Shown: positions 26,009-34,243 of the stretch, in pieces
Position numbering within the stretch: position 1 is the first letter of the stretch
Layout of the letters: every line of letters starts with the position of its first letter
Assembly: GCA_030433335.1 (NCBI GenBank)
Contig: JAUILL010000002.1
Location: forward strand, 124,001-188,000
DNA length: 64,000 nt
From: Alphaproteobacteria bacterium
GTDB taxonomy: Bacteria > Pseudomonadota > Alphaproteobacteria > Rhodobacterales > Rhodobacteraceae
Reading direction: 5' to 3'
The notes under the pieces: model-generated
Told to the model about the DNA's origin: nothing
Database searches by the model: none
What the model saw: only the letters and a program-made list of their open reading frames with translations
Program-made: the position numbers and the translations under genes

Positions 26009-26965
26009 ATGAGTTTCGCGCACGCCCATCTGCTGGGGATCGAACAACTCAACCCGTTCGACATCACCACATTGCTTGATTTGGCCGAGGTCTACGTCGA
26101 TCTGAACCGGCGCGACGTCAAGCATTCGGATGCTCTGACCGGCCTGACCCAGATTAACATGTTCTTCGAGAACTCGACCCGCACGCAGGCCAGTTTCGAA
26201 CTGGCGGGCAAGCGTTTGGGCGCCGACGTGATGAACATGGCGATGCAGGCCAGCTCGATCAAAAAAGGCGAGACCCTGATCGATACCGCGATGACCCTGA
26301 ATGCGATGCACCCCGACCTGCTTGTGGTGCGTCACCCTCATTCCGGTGCGGTCGACCTGCTGGCTCAAAAAGTGAACTGCGCCGTGCTGAACGCAGGTGA
26401 CGGCAAGCACGAACATCCCACTCAGGCCCTGCTCGACGCTCTGACCATCCGCCGCGCCAAAGGGCGCCTTCAGCGCCTGAACATCGCGATCTGCGGGGAT
26501 ATCGCCCACAGCCGCGTGGCACGCTCGAACATCCTGCTTTTGGGCAAGATGGAGAACCGCATCCGCCTGATCGGGCCGCCCACCCTGCTACCCTCGCCCT
26601 TCAAGGATTTCGGCGTCGAGGTTTACGACGACATGCGCGAAGGCCTGAAGGATGTGGACGTGGTCATGATGCTGCGCCTCCAGAAGGAACGCATGGACGG
26701 CGGCTTTATCCCGTCTGAACGCGAGTATTATCACCGCTACGGTCTGGACGCGGAAAAGCTGGCCTACGCCAAGCCCGACGCGATCGTCATGCACCCCGGC
26801 CCGATGAATCGCGGTGTCGAGATCGACGGTGAAATCGCCGACGACATCAACCGCAGCGTCATTCAAGAACAGGTCGAGATGGGAGTCGCCGTCCGCATGG
26901 CCGCGATGGACCTCTTGGCCCGCAACCTGCGCGCCCGCCGCACAGATGCAGGTGTCATGGCATGA
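26009..26965 (+). CDS. pyrB: Aspartate carbamoyltransferase catalytic chain
   Basis: It condenses carbamoyl phosphate with aspartate in pyrimidine synthesis. The 318-residue chain has the carbamoyl-phosphate loop [19 protein letters not shown] near residues 52-70, [11 protein letters not shown] and the aspartate-binding [11 protein letters not shown] near the C-terminus. ATG 26009 follows GGAGG. There is no pyrI regulatory chain; instead a membrane-anchored protein gene overlaps its end by 4 bp and a dihydroorotase-like gene follows, the organisation of PyrB-pseudo-dihydroorotase complexes. Confidence 0.95.
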   Translation: MSFAHAHLLGIEQLNPFDITTLLDLAEVYVDLNRRDVKHSDALTGLTQINMFFENSTRTQASFELAGKRLGADVMNMAMQASSIKKGETLIDTAMTLNAMHPDLLVVRHPHSGAVDLLAQKVNCAVLNAGDGKHEHPTQALLDALTIRRAKGRLQRLNIAICGDIAHSRVARSNILLLGKMENRIRLIGPPTLLPSPFKDFGVEVYDDMREGLKDVDVVMMLRLQKERMDGGFIPSEREYYHRYGLDAEKLAYAKPDAIVMHPGPMNRGVEIDGEIADDINRSVIQEQVEMGVAVRMAAMDLLARNLRARRTDAGVMA

Positions 26966-27492
26966 CCCAAACCCTGCACATCAAAGAGAACGAGGCAGGC
27001 GCCGTCCGCGTCTTTGCCCTCTCGATGGATGCGTTCGAGGTCCAGCCCTATCTCGAGGTCAACACCAAGGTCTCCGAACTGCTCGGGATAGACCTGATCG
27101 ATCCACAGTATGTCGAGGTGTTCCCGATCAGCGACCTCGAGGGGCTTGGCCTCGTGGGCTACCTGACCGAAGGCCAGGGCATCGCCGAGGACGCTTTGGC
27201 CCCCGACCGCAGCCGCCTGAACGCGCTGGACGGGCATGTTATGATCGTGATGTCCGCTGCTTTTGCAGGCCGCGAACACGATCTGACGCTGGACCCGCGC
27301 CTGACCCTAATCGGCGAATACCCCGAAGATACCCCGCCGGTGGTCTTCGAAAGCCTGCCGCAGGAATCGTCCCAAGGCGTACTGACCGGCGTGGACCCTG
27401 ACCCCGTCGCCCCGCGCAAGAAATTCCCGACCCTTCTCGCCATCTTTCTGATTGCGCTGCTGATCGCGCTAGCCCTTTGGCTGGCCGCCTGA
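26962..27492 (+). CDS. C-terminally membrane-anchored protein in the pyr operon
   Basis: A 176-residue protein I cannot assign to a family. It has a soluble N-terminal domain of about 150 residues without motifs I know. It ends with a basic RKK and one hydrophobic segment at about 154-174 ([18 protein letters not shown]), so it would be tail-anchored with the domain in the cytoplasm. Its ATG overlaps the pyrB stop by 4 bp and the dihydroorotase-like gene starts 31 bp after its stop. Placement between two partner genes suggests a role with that complex, perhaps membrane attachment, but this is inference. Confidence 0.75.
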   Translation: MTQTLHIKENEAGAVRVFALSMDAFEVQPYLEVNTKVSELLGIDLIDPQYVEVFPISDLEGLGLVGYLTEGQGIAEDALAPDRSRLNALDGHVMIVMSAAFAGREHDLTLDPRLTLIGEYPEDTPPVVFESLPQESSQGVLTGVDPDPVAPRKKFPTLLAIFLIALLIALALWLAA

Positions 27493-27523
27493 TCGCACGC
27501 CCTAAACGAACGGACCCAGCGGC

Positions 27524-28807
27524 ATGACCACTCTGCTCACCAACGCCCGCCTGATCGACCCCGAAGCAGGCACCGAATACCGCGGATGGCTGGCCTATGA
27601 CGGCGGTCGCATCCTTGCCACCGGCAAAGAGGGCGCGGCCCCTGCCCCGCGCGTTGACCAAACCTATGACTGCGACGGCATGTGCGTCGCCCCCGGCATC
27701 GTCGATATTGGCGTCAAAGTCTGCGAACCCGGCGAGCGCCATAAGGAAAGCTTCAAGACCGCAGGCTTGGCCGCAGCGGCAGGCGGTGTGACCACCATCG
27801 CGACCCGCCCCGACACCAACCCCGTCATCGACACCCCTGAAACGCTGGAATTCGTCACCCGCCGCGCCCGCGAAGTCACGCCCGTCCGGATGCACTCCAT
27901 GGCCGCCCTGACCAAGGGCCTGCGCGGCGAGGAAATGACCGAGATCGGGTTCCTGCTGGACGCGGGTGCCGTTGCCTTCACCGACACCACCCGCGTGATC
28001 CAGAACACCAAAGTCCTGAGCCGGGCACTGACCTATGCCCGCAGCCTTGACGCGCTGGTCATCGGCCACCCCCAAGAGCCCGGCCTGTCCTCGGGCGCTT
28101 GCATAACCGGCGGCAAGTTTGCCACCCTGCGCGGCCTGCCTTCGGTCAGCCCGATGGCCGAGCGTATGGGTCTGGACCGCGATATCGCCCTGCTTGAAAT
28201 GACCGGCGCAAAATACCATGCCGACCAAATCACCACCGCCCGCGCCCTGCCCGCTCTGGAACGCGCCAAGCGCAACGGTCTGGACATCACTGCGGGCATC
28301 TCAATCCACCACCTGACACTCAATGTGCTGGACGTGGCGGACTACCGGACCTTCTTCAAAGTGACTCCGCCCCTGCGCGACGAAGACGACCGCCAAGCCG
28401 CGATCGAAGCGGTTGCGTCTGGCCTGATCGACATTGTCTGCTCTATGCACACGCCCCAAGACGAAGAGTCAAAGCGCCTTCCCTTCGAAGAGGCCGCAAG
28501 CGGCGCTGTCGGTCTGGAAACCCTGCTGCCCGCGGCCATGCGCCTCTACCATGCGGGCCAGCTAGACCTGCCCACGCTGTTCCGCGCCATGTCGCTGAAC
28601 CCCTCGAAACGTCTTGGCCTACCCTCTGGCTGCCTGTCGCCAGATGCACCTGCTGATCTGGTGGTATTTGATCCCGACGCGCCCTTCGTGTTGGACCGCT
28701 GGCGCCTGAATTCAAAGTCAAAGAACACCCCCTTCGACGGTGCCCGCATGGAAGGCCGCGTCCGCGCCACCATAGTCGGCGGCAACTTTGTTTACGGAGC
28801 TCTGTAA
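27524..28807 (+). CDS. pyrX: Dihydroorotase-like protein, probably non-catalytic partner of PyrB
   Basis: A 427-residue amidohydrolase of the class I dihydroorotase group, with VAPGIVDIGVKVCEPGER, AAAAGGVTTIATRPDTNP and VTPPLRDEDDR. The metal ligands are largely missing. The HxH of catalytic enzymes (DVHVHLREPG) is GVK here, the later His of HVST is Gln (DQITT), and the Asp of TDHAPH is Met (SMHTPQ). Only the His of GHPQE remains. Pseudomonas uses such inactive dihydroorotases (PyrC', pyrX) to assemble PyrB, and the pyrB neighbourhood fits that. An active PyrC must then lie elsewhere. A catalytic variant chemistry cannot be excluded. Confidence 0.82.
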   Translation: MTTLLTNARLIDPEAGTEYRGWLAYDGGRILATGKEGAAPAPRVDQTYDCDGMCVAPGIVDIGVKVCEPGERHKESFKTAGLAAAAGGVTTIATRPDTNPVIDTPETLEFVTRRAREVTPVRMHSMAALTKGLRGEEMTEIGFLLDAGAVAFTDTTRVIQNTKVLSRALTYARSLDALVIGHPQEPGLSSGACITGGKFATLRGLPSVSPMAERMGLDRDIALLEMTGAKYHADQITTARALPALERAKRNGLDITAGISIHHLTLNVLDVADYRTFFKVTPPLRDEDDRQAAIEAVASGLIDIVCSMHTPQDEESKRLPFEEAASGAVGLETLLPAAMRLYHAGQLDLPTLFRAMSLNPSKRLGLPSGCLSPDAPADLVVFDPDAPFVLDRWRLNSKSKNTPFDGARMEGRVRATIVGGNFVYGAL

Positions 28808-28808
28808 T

Positions 28809-29417
28809 ATGTTCCCCGAGTTCGCCTCTGCCCCGACCCTTTTGGCCGCCGCGGCGGTGCTCGGGTACCTCTTTGGCTCCATCCCCTTTGGACTGGTCAT
28901 CGCGCGCATCTGCGGCCTTGGCGACCTGCGCCAAATCGGATCAGGCAATATCGGCGCGACCAACGTCCTGCGGACAGGCAACAAGCCCGCCGCTGCCGCA
29001 ACGCTGGTGCTGGACAGTGGCAAAGGCGCAATCGCCGTCTTGATCGCCCGTTTTGCGATCGGGCCGGATGCTGCGCAAATCGCAGGCCTTGCCGCGTTCT
29101 TTGGCCACTGCTTCCCGATCTGGCTAAAGTTCAAAGGTGGCAAGGGCGTCGCGACTTACCTCGGCACAATGCTCGCCCTCTTTTGGCCCGCAGGGGTCGC
29201 CTGCTGCCTGACGTGGCTCGTGACCGCGAAAACCCTAAAGATTTCATCGCTCAGCGCGCTTGTCGCCGCAGCACTCGGCCCCATCTGGGCTTACATTCTT
29301 GGGGCACCACAGCTCGTGGGCTTGGCGATCGCTCTGGCGGTGTTGATCTACTACCGCCACTCTGCAAACATCTCGCGCCTGCTGGCCGGGACAGAGCCCA
29401 AGATCGGCCAGAAATGA
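28809..29417 (+). CDS. plsY: Acyl-phosphate:glycerol-3-phosphate acyltransferase PlsY
   Basis: It transfers an acyl group from acyl-phosphate to glycerol-3-phosphate, starting phospholipid synthesis in the inner membrane. The 202-residue protein has several hydrophobic segments and the three PlsY motifs: GSIPFGLVI, GSGNIGATNVLRT and FKGGKGVATYLG, which are active-site loops. ATG 28809, 1 bp after the dihydroorotase-like stop and following CGGAG, was chosen over an upstream in-frame start inside that gene. It ends the pyr transcript; a palindromic element follows before the convergent gshA. Confidence 0.93.
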   Translation: MFPEFASAPTLLAAAAVLGYLFGSIPFGLVIARICGLGDLRQIGSGNIGATNVLRTGNKPAAAATLVLDSGKGAIAVLIARFAIGPDAAQIAGLAAFFGHCFPIWLKFKGGKGVATYLGTMLALFWPAGVACCLTWLVTAKTLKISSLSALVAAALGPIWAYILGAPQLVGLAIALAVLIYYRHSANISRLLAGTEPKIGQK

Positions 29418-29447
29418 GCTAGGCTAGCAGGCTCACGTTTGGCGCAA

Positions 29448-29515
29448 GGCGCGTTATGAGTATTTAGAGCAAAAAGAAGCCTGTCTTTCTGCTTTGTCTA
29501 AATACTCATGGCGCC
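29448..29515. repeat. Dispersed palindromic element, copy 1
   Basis: ATGAGTATTTAGA (29456-29468) and TCTAAATACTCAT (29497-29509) are perfect 13-bp arms, extended inward by partly complementary CAAAAAGA/TCTTTCTG and outward by GGCGC/GCGCC. It lies between the convergent ends of plsY and gshA and could end both transcripts. The reverse complement of its right arm, CATGAGTATTTAGACAAAGC, closely matches the left arm of the element at 56284. Confidence 0.8.
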
Positions 29516-29530
29516 ACGCCCATCACAGGG

Positions 29531-30901
29531 TCAGTAGCTGAATTCCTGATAGATGCGGGTCAAGTCGCCGCCCCACTCGCCGTTGTAGCAATCCAGAAGT
29601 TCGTCAGCGGGCGTTTTGCCGCTCTCGATGCTTTCTTTCAGGGCATTCAGGAAGTGCGTCTCGTCCGGAACCAGACCGCCAGCGCCTTCTTTGCCTCGGG
29701 CTTTCAGGCCGCTTTCGGCGATATCAACAACCTCGCGAGCCAGTTCGTGCATGCTGATGTTGTCCACCTTCGCTTGCAGCCCCTGCTCAGACGCAGCAAT
29801 CCGCAGGGCATCACGCTGCGCGGAGGTGAAGTCTTTGCATAGATCCCATGCAGCATCGAGCGCAGACTGGTCATACATCAGGCCCACCCAGAACGCGGGC
29901 AATGCGCAGAGTCGACGCCATGGGCCACCGTCCGCACCGCGCATCTCTATGAACTTCTTCACGCGCGCTTCGGGGAAAATGGTGGTCAGGTGGTCAGCCC
30001 AGTCCGATAGAGTCGGCTTCTCACCAGGCAGCGCGGGCAGTTCGCCCTTCAGGAAGTCGCGGAAGGACTGGCCGAGCGCATCGATATATTTCCCGTCGCG
30101 GTAGACAAAGTACATCGGCACATCGAGCGCATAGTCGACCCAGCGCTCGAACCCGAAACCCTCTTCGAACACGAAGGGCAGCATACCGGTCCGGCTGCTA
30201 TCCAGATCGCGCCAGACGCGGCTGCGCCAGCTTTTGTGGCCGTTCGGTTGACCGTCAAAGAACGGGGAATTCGCAAAGAGCGCGGTTGCGACCGGCTGCA
30301 AGGCCAGCGCCACGCGCATCTTTTGCACCATGTCAGCTTCGGATTCGAAGTCGAGGTTCACCTGCACGGTACAGGTCCGATACATCATGGATTTACCCAT
30401 GGTGCCGACGCGGTCCATGTAGTCGGTCATCAAGCGATAGCGGCCTTTGGGCATGCGGGGCATGTCCTCGAACGACCAGATTGGCGCAGCGCCGAGACCG
30501 ATAAAGCCAACGCCGACCTCGTCCGCGATGTCTTTTACGTCGCGCAGGTGCTGGTTCACCTCGTCGCAGGTCTGATGGATCGTTTCCAAAGGCGCACCGG
30601 ATAGCTCCAGCTGCCCCCCCGGCTCGAGGCTGACATTCGCCCCGTCTTTGGTCAGGCCGATCAGCTTGTCGCCCTCAAGAACGGGGTCCCAGCCATGGCG
30701 ATCGCGCAGGCCTTCGAGGACGGCCAAAATCGAGCGCGGGCCCTCGTAAGGCAGCGGGCGCAGACTGTCTTTGCAGTAACCGAACTTTTCGTGCTCGGTC
30801 CCGATCCGCCAATCTTCACGTGGCTTGCACCCCGAGGCGAGGTATTCGGCCAGCTGGCTTTGATCTTCGATTAGGCCGCCACCGGACTGGGGGATGGACA
30901 T
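29531..30901 (-). CDS. gshA: Glutamate-cysteine ligase, class II (plant/alphaproteobacterial type)
   Basis: It joins glutamate and cysteine with ATP, the first step of glutathione synthesis. The 456-residue protein belongs to the GCS2 group, with ASGCKPREDWRIGTEHEKFG, LEPGGQLELSGAP, MTDYMDRVGTMGKSMMYRT and TIFPEARVKKFIEMRGADGG. Class II enzymes of this kind are shared by alphaproteobacteria and plants and differ from the enterobacterial GshA. The ATG at 30901 begins the conserved region. It is followed by the palindromic element and converges with plsY. Confidence 0.93.
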   Translation of the reverse strand: MSIPQSGGGLIEDQSQLAEYLASGCKPREDWRIGTEHEKFGYCKDSLRPLPYEGPRSILAVLEGLRDRHGWDPVLEGDKLIGLTKDGANVSLEPGGQLELSGAPLETIHQTCDEVNQHLRDVKDIADEVGVGFIGLGAAPIWSFEDMPRMPKGRYRLMTDYMDRVGTMGKSMMYRTCTVQVNLDFESEADMVQKMRVALALQPVATALFANSPFFDGQPNGHKSWRSRVWRDLDSSRTGMLPFVFEEGFGFERWVDYALDVPMYFVYRDGKYIDALGQSFRDFLKGELPALPGEKPTLSDWADHLTTIFPEARVKKFIEMRGADGGPWRRLCALPAFWVGLMYDQSALDAAWDLCKDFTSAQRDALRIAASEQGLQAKVDNISMHELAREVVDIAESGLKARGKEGAGGLVPDETHFLNALKESIESGKTPADELLDCYNGEWGGDLTRIYQEFSY

Positions 30902-30962
30902 CGGCGCACTCCGCTTTTGTCAGAAATTGAGGTCAACACCTGTGCCCGTTTTGTAGCCCAAG

Positions 30963-31469
30963 TCAATGCAGCCGCAAGTCGTCCTTGCGCCAAATCACAA
31001 CAGGCTTCTGTGCGTTTCCGCGCAACTCGTCCAGCATACGACCTGTGTCGATGCCCGGAAGCCTTGCAAATATATCAAACAGCTGTTCTGCGCCCTCGGC
31101 ATTCACAGGTATGTGAACCGGCGTTTGCCCGCCTTGGAAGAAGCGCCAGCACGCGGGCTGGCAGGTCGGGTCCAGCTCGATCCGGTTCATTTCGGTCAAG
31201 GACACGATTCCCCCGTCGAGCGGGCCGAAATACGATAGTTGCCCCTCAACGACCTGCACGACACCAGGACCGTCATGGCCAGAGAAAAAGCGCATCCGCT
31301 GGAGGCTGGCAAACAGTAGAACCACCGACAGAGCGACCAGCAATCCACCGATCCAAGGCATGATTCCGAACGTCGCCAGAAGGAGTCGCAGACCGAACGC
31401 ACCGATCAAGGCCGCTGCGATCACGCCGCGCCAGCGCATCAGGGCGTCTTTGGCTTCTTTGCGTATCAT
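30963..31469 (-). CDS. Small membrane protein of unknown function
   Basis: A 168-residue protein with two adjacent hydrophobic segments near residues 14-30 (GVIAAALIGAFGLRLLL) and 35-53, then a soluble C-terminal domain of about 110 residues (VVQVVEGQLSYFGPLDGGIV; PVHIPVNAEGAEQLFDIFA). The ATG at 31469 follows AGAGGCCCC and begins MIRKEAKDALMRWRG; an upstream extension looks spurious. The downstream neighbour 61 bp away is gshA on the same strand, so they may be co-transcribed. The tail resembles a PH-like or DUF-type beta domain, but I cannot name it. Confidence 0.75.
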   Translation of the reverse strand: MIRKEAKDALMRWRGVIAAALIGAFGLRLLLATFGIMPWIGGLLVALSVVLLFASLQRMRFFSGHDGPGVVQVVEGQLSYFGPLDGGIVSLTEMNRIELDPTCQPACWRFFQGGQTPVHIPVNAEGAEQLFDIFARLPGIDTGRMLDELRGNAQKPVVIWRKDDLRLH

Positions 31470-31541
31470 GGGGCCTCTGGGTTGATGGGTTGGCGTTACA
31501 ATGGATGTAAGAGCATCGGAGGAGATTCCAACCACGCAGCT

Positions 31542-32477
31542 CTATTCCTGCATTTCACCCAGATAATTCTGCACGCGAACCTTGGCGTTTTCGCGGCCAT
31601 TTCCTTTAAAACTGTCAAAAAGCAGCCGTCTTAGCATCCCGTGGCCGATGAAGAACCGAATCGCCTTCTCGTCAATCGGGATGTGCGCTTCAAGTGCGTC
31701 GAAGAAATCACTGGCCGTTTGGACATCGAGACCCCAGCGCAGATCGTGTTGGACGGAGCGCTTGAGATCACGCGCCACCAAGAAATTCGTCGCTGCTTTG
31801 AGCAAGGGCAATCTGGGCACACCCTGAACGTCAAAGGCAATCAGTCGTTCGCCGTCATCCATCAAGTTCACAGGCGCAAAGTCGCCATGGGTCGGCCCCC
31901 AGATCAAGGGCTGCCCCCGCAGTTCGGGTCTCTGCTTCTTGAGACAGTTAAAAAGTTCGATGCACTCGGGTGATGCCTGCGGATCCAATTGTGCGATAGG
32001 ATCTTCCAGCTTCCGCAACGTTTTGTTGGGCGCGAAGGCGCGTTCGATGGTGTCCGTTCCGGCGCAAGCGATCAGCCAACGTGCGGCCCTTTGCATTAGG
32101 GCGGTCTGGTCGATGTCCAACCGCTCTGGCGTGCGGCTTACTTGGGTGCCTTCTGCGAATTCCATGATCAAAAGGCCCAGTTCCGGCGCAGAAGCGAGGG
32201 CGGGAACGATGCCCAGATCTTTGTGGTCTCGAAGGCGGGCGGTGTACTCTGCCAAAGCGTCCGCTGCGCTCTGGACCTGAACCGCGGCATCCTCAGTGTG
32301 GTAGGCTTTGAAGACGGCCTTTGTGCCACCAAAGATGCCAAAGGCGACGAGCGCGTCTTCGCCGTCTTTTAAGATCGCAATGAGCTTTGACGGGTCGGCG
32401 AAGTCCGCTTTGGCCACGAGAGAGCGAAGATCAGCAAGGAGGTCAAATTCCTTGCTCGGGTCCAACCAAACCGACAC
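31542..32477 (-). CDS. Aminoglycoside-phosphotransferase/kinase-fold protein
   Basis: A 311-residue protein of the APH/choline-kinase fold. The catalytic loop is THGDFAPVNLM (Asp as base, Asn two positions on from the loop end), followed by the metal-binding Asp in LIAFDVQG. An N-terminal lobe with a degenerate glycine loop is seen near LKDGEDALVAFGIFGGTKAV. The substrate is unknown; the fold includes kinases of aminoglycosides, choline and small metabolites. The start is GTG 32477, 3 bp after the rsmE stop, which implies translation coupled to rsmE. Confidence 0.8.
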   Translation of the reverse strand: MSVWLDPSKEFDLLADLRSLVAKADFADPSKLIAILKDGEDALVAFGIFGGTKAVFKAYHTEDAAVQVQSAADALAEYTARLRDHKDLGIVPALASAPELGLLIMEFAEGTQVSRTPERLDIDQTALMQRAARWLIACAGTDTIERAFAPNKTLRKLEDPIAQLDPQASPECIELFNCLKKQRPELRGQPLIWGPTHGDFAPVNLMDDGERLIAFDVQGVPRLPLLKAATNFLVARDLKRSVQHDLRWGLDVQTASDFFDALEAHIPIDEKAIRFFIGHGMLRRLLFDSFKGNGRENAKVRVQNYLGEMQE

Positions 32478-32480
32478 GCT

Positions 32481-33206
32481 TTACCAATCTCCGAGCTGTT
32501 GTTGCCAAAGTGTCATCGCAGCCACTGCAGCGGTGTCCGCCCTCAGGATACGGGGACCCAGACTGACCACGCGGGCCTGCGCCATATTGGACAGACGACT
32601 GCGTTCAGCCTCGGAAAAGCCGCCCTCGGGGCCGATCAGGATGGCCCAGGGGCCGCGCGCCACATCGCCAAGGCCGAGCGCTTCGCCCACGCGGGCCTCG
32701 TCGCAGAACATCAGCTGTCGGTCTTTGGGCCAGTCGGCGAGCAGTCGGTCCAGTTTCTGAAGGTCGGTGACTTCGGGCACAAAAGTTCCACCGCACTGTT
32801 CAGCCGCCTCGATAGCATGGGCTTGCAGGCGGTCCTGCCGGATGCGTTCGGAATTCGTGAAGTCGGTCTGCACGGGCATGATCCGCGCTGCGCCCATCTC
32901 GGCGGCTTTTTCGACGATAAAGTCGGTGCGGGCCTTCTTGATCGGGGCGAACATCAACCACAGATCCGGCGGCATTTGCAGGGGCTTGGTCTGTTCGCCA
33001 CACAGTAAGATGCCGCCGCGTTTGCCCGCCTCGACCACTTCGGCAAGCCATTCGCCATTCTGTCCGTCGAACAGCAGCACGTTTGCGCCTGCGGTCAGGC
33101 GCATCACACCGAACAGATAGTGCGCCTGATCTCGTGACAAGGGAATGGATTGCCCCTGACCCAAGGGCTGCTCTACATAGAGGCGGATTTTTGCGTTCGT
33201 CGACAT
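32481..33206 (-). CDS. rsmE: 16S rRNA (uracil-1498-N3)-methyltransferase
   Basis: It methylates U1498 of 16S rRNA near the decoding centre. The 241-residue SPOUT-class protein starts MSTNAKIRLYVEQ with LSRDQAHYLFGVMR, then ALFAPI-like LMFAPIKKARTDFIVEKAAEMG, VTDFTNSERIRQDRLQAHAIEAAEQ and the SAM-knot motif GPWAILIGPEGGFSEAE. The C-terminus LGPRILRADTAAVAAMTLWQ is also typical. ATG 33206 lies 12 bp from the divergent ubiA start, so its promoter must be within or beyond ubiA's beginning. The kinase-like gene follows at 3 bp. Confidence 0.93.
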   Translation of the reverse strand: MSTNAKIRLYVEQPLGQGQSIPLSRDQAHYLFGVMRLTAGANVLLFDGQNGEWLAEVVEAGKRGGILLCGEQTKPLQMPPDLWLMFAPIKKARTDFIVEKAAEMGAARIMPVQTDFTNSERIRQDRLQAHAIEAAEQCGGTFVPEVTDLQKLDRLLADWPKDRQLMFCDEARVGEALGLGDVARGPWAILIGPEGGFSEAERSRLSNMAQARVVSLGPRILRADTAAVAAMTLWQQQLGDW

Positions 33207-33218
33207 GGAGGCCACCAT

Positions 33219-34181
33219 ATGCCCGCTCAGAACCAAGCGCCAGAGGCCGCAGGCACCGTTGCGGATTCGGTCGGCAACTGGGTCGATCGGCTGGCCCCGC
33301 CCGCGACGCGCCCCTATCTGCGCCTGAGTCGAGCGGATCGTCCGGCGGGAACATGGCTTCTGCTCCTGCCGTGCTGGTGGTCGGTCCTGTTGGCCAGTTT
33401 GTACGTCGGTTCGTTCTCTTGGACGGCCGCGTGGGTCATGATCGTCTGTGCAATCGGCGCGTTCCTGATGCGCGCCGCAGGGTGCACTTGGAATGACATC
33501 ACCGACCGCAAGTACGATGCTGAAGTCGCTCGCACTCGGTCCCGTCCCATTCCGTCAGGGCAAGTCACCGTCAAGCAGGCGGCCATCTGGATGGTGGTTC
33601 AAGCGCTCGTCGCCTTTGGCTTGCTGCTGACCCTGCACCCGACTGCGATTGCCCTTGGCGTGCTGTCGCTGGCGCCTGTGTGTGTCTATCCCTTTGCCAA
33701 ACGCTTCACGTGGTGGCCGCAGGTTTTCCTTGGGATCGCGTTCAATTGGGGCGCGTTGCTGGGATGGGCGGCTGTGACCGGAACGCTCGGCTGGCCGGCT
33801 GTGCTTTTGTACCTGTCCGGCATGGCTTGGACGATTTTCTACGATACGATCTATGCCCACCAAGATACCGAAGACGATGCGCTGATCGGGGTCAAATCAA
33901 CCGCCCGCCTCTTCGGAGAGAACAGCCCGCGGATCCTGCGCGTCTTTATGGCGCTGACCGTGATCCTGTTGACTTTTGCGATCATACTGGCGCTTCCACA
34001 GGCAAATGTTTTGCGGTTCATCATTGCGCTCGGTGCAGCTTGGGCGATGGCATGGCACCTGATTTGGCAACTTCGCAAACTGGACATCAATGATCCCGCG
34101 ATCTGCCTGCACCTCTTTCGCGCGAACCGGAACGCGGGGCTGTTGCCTGTGCTGTTTTTTGCCGGTGCCCTGTTCGTTTGA
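33219..34181 (+). CDS. ubiA: 4-hydroxybenzoate polyprenyltransferase
   Basis: This membrane enzyme attaches the polyprenyl tail made by IspB to 4-hydroxybenzoate in ubiquinone synthesis. The 320-residue protein has about eight membrane segments, the first aspartate-rich motif NDITDRKYDAEVARTRSRP near residue 92 and the second DTIYAHQDTEDDALIGVKST. ATG 33219 (MPAQNQAPEAAGT) has GGAGG seven bases upstream; the longer in-frame start would run through rsmE. The divergent spacing of only 12 bp from rsmE is unusually tight. Confidence 0.93.
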   Translation: MPAQNQAPEAAGTVADSVGNWVDRLAPPATRPYLRLSRADRPAGTWLLLLPCWWSVLLASLYVGSFSWTAAWVMIVCAIGAFLMRAAGCTWNDITDRKYDAEVARTRSRPIPSGQVTVKQAAIWMVVQALVAFGLLLTLHPTAIALGVLSLAPVCVYPFAKRFTWWPQVFLGIAFNWGALLGWAAVTGTLGWPAVLLYLSGMAWTIFYDTIYAHQDTEDDALIGVKSTARLFGENSPRILRVFMALTVILLTFAIILALPQANVLRFIIALGAAWAMAWHLIWQLRKLDINDPAICLHLFRANRNAGLLPVLFFAGALFV

Positions 34182-34243
34182 TTGATCCTTAGGCCCCAAA
34201 CCCCTAGACCCTTGCGCAGGGCCAGTTACCAAAGGACGTCTCG

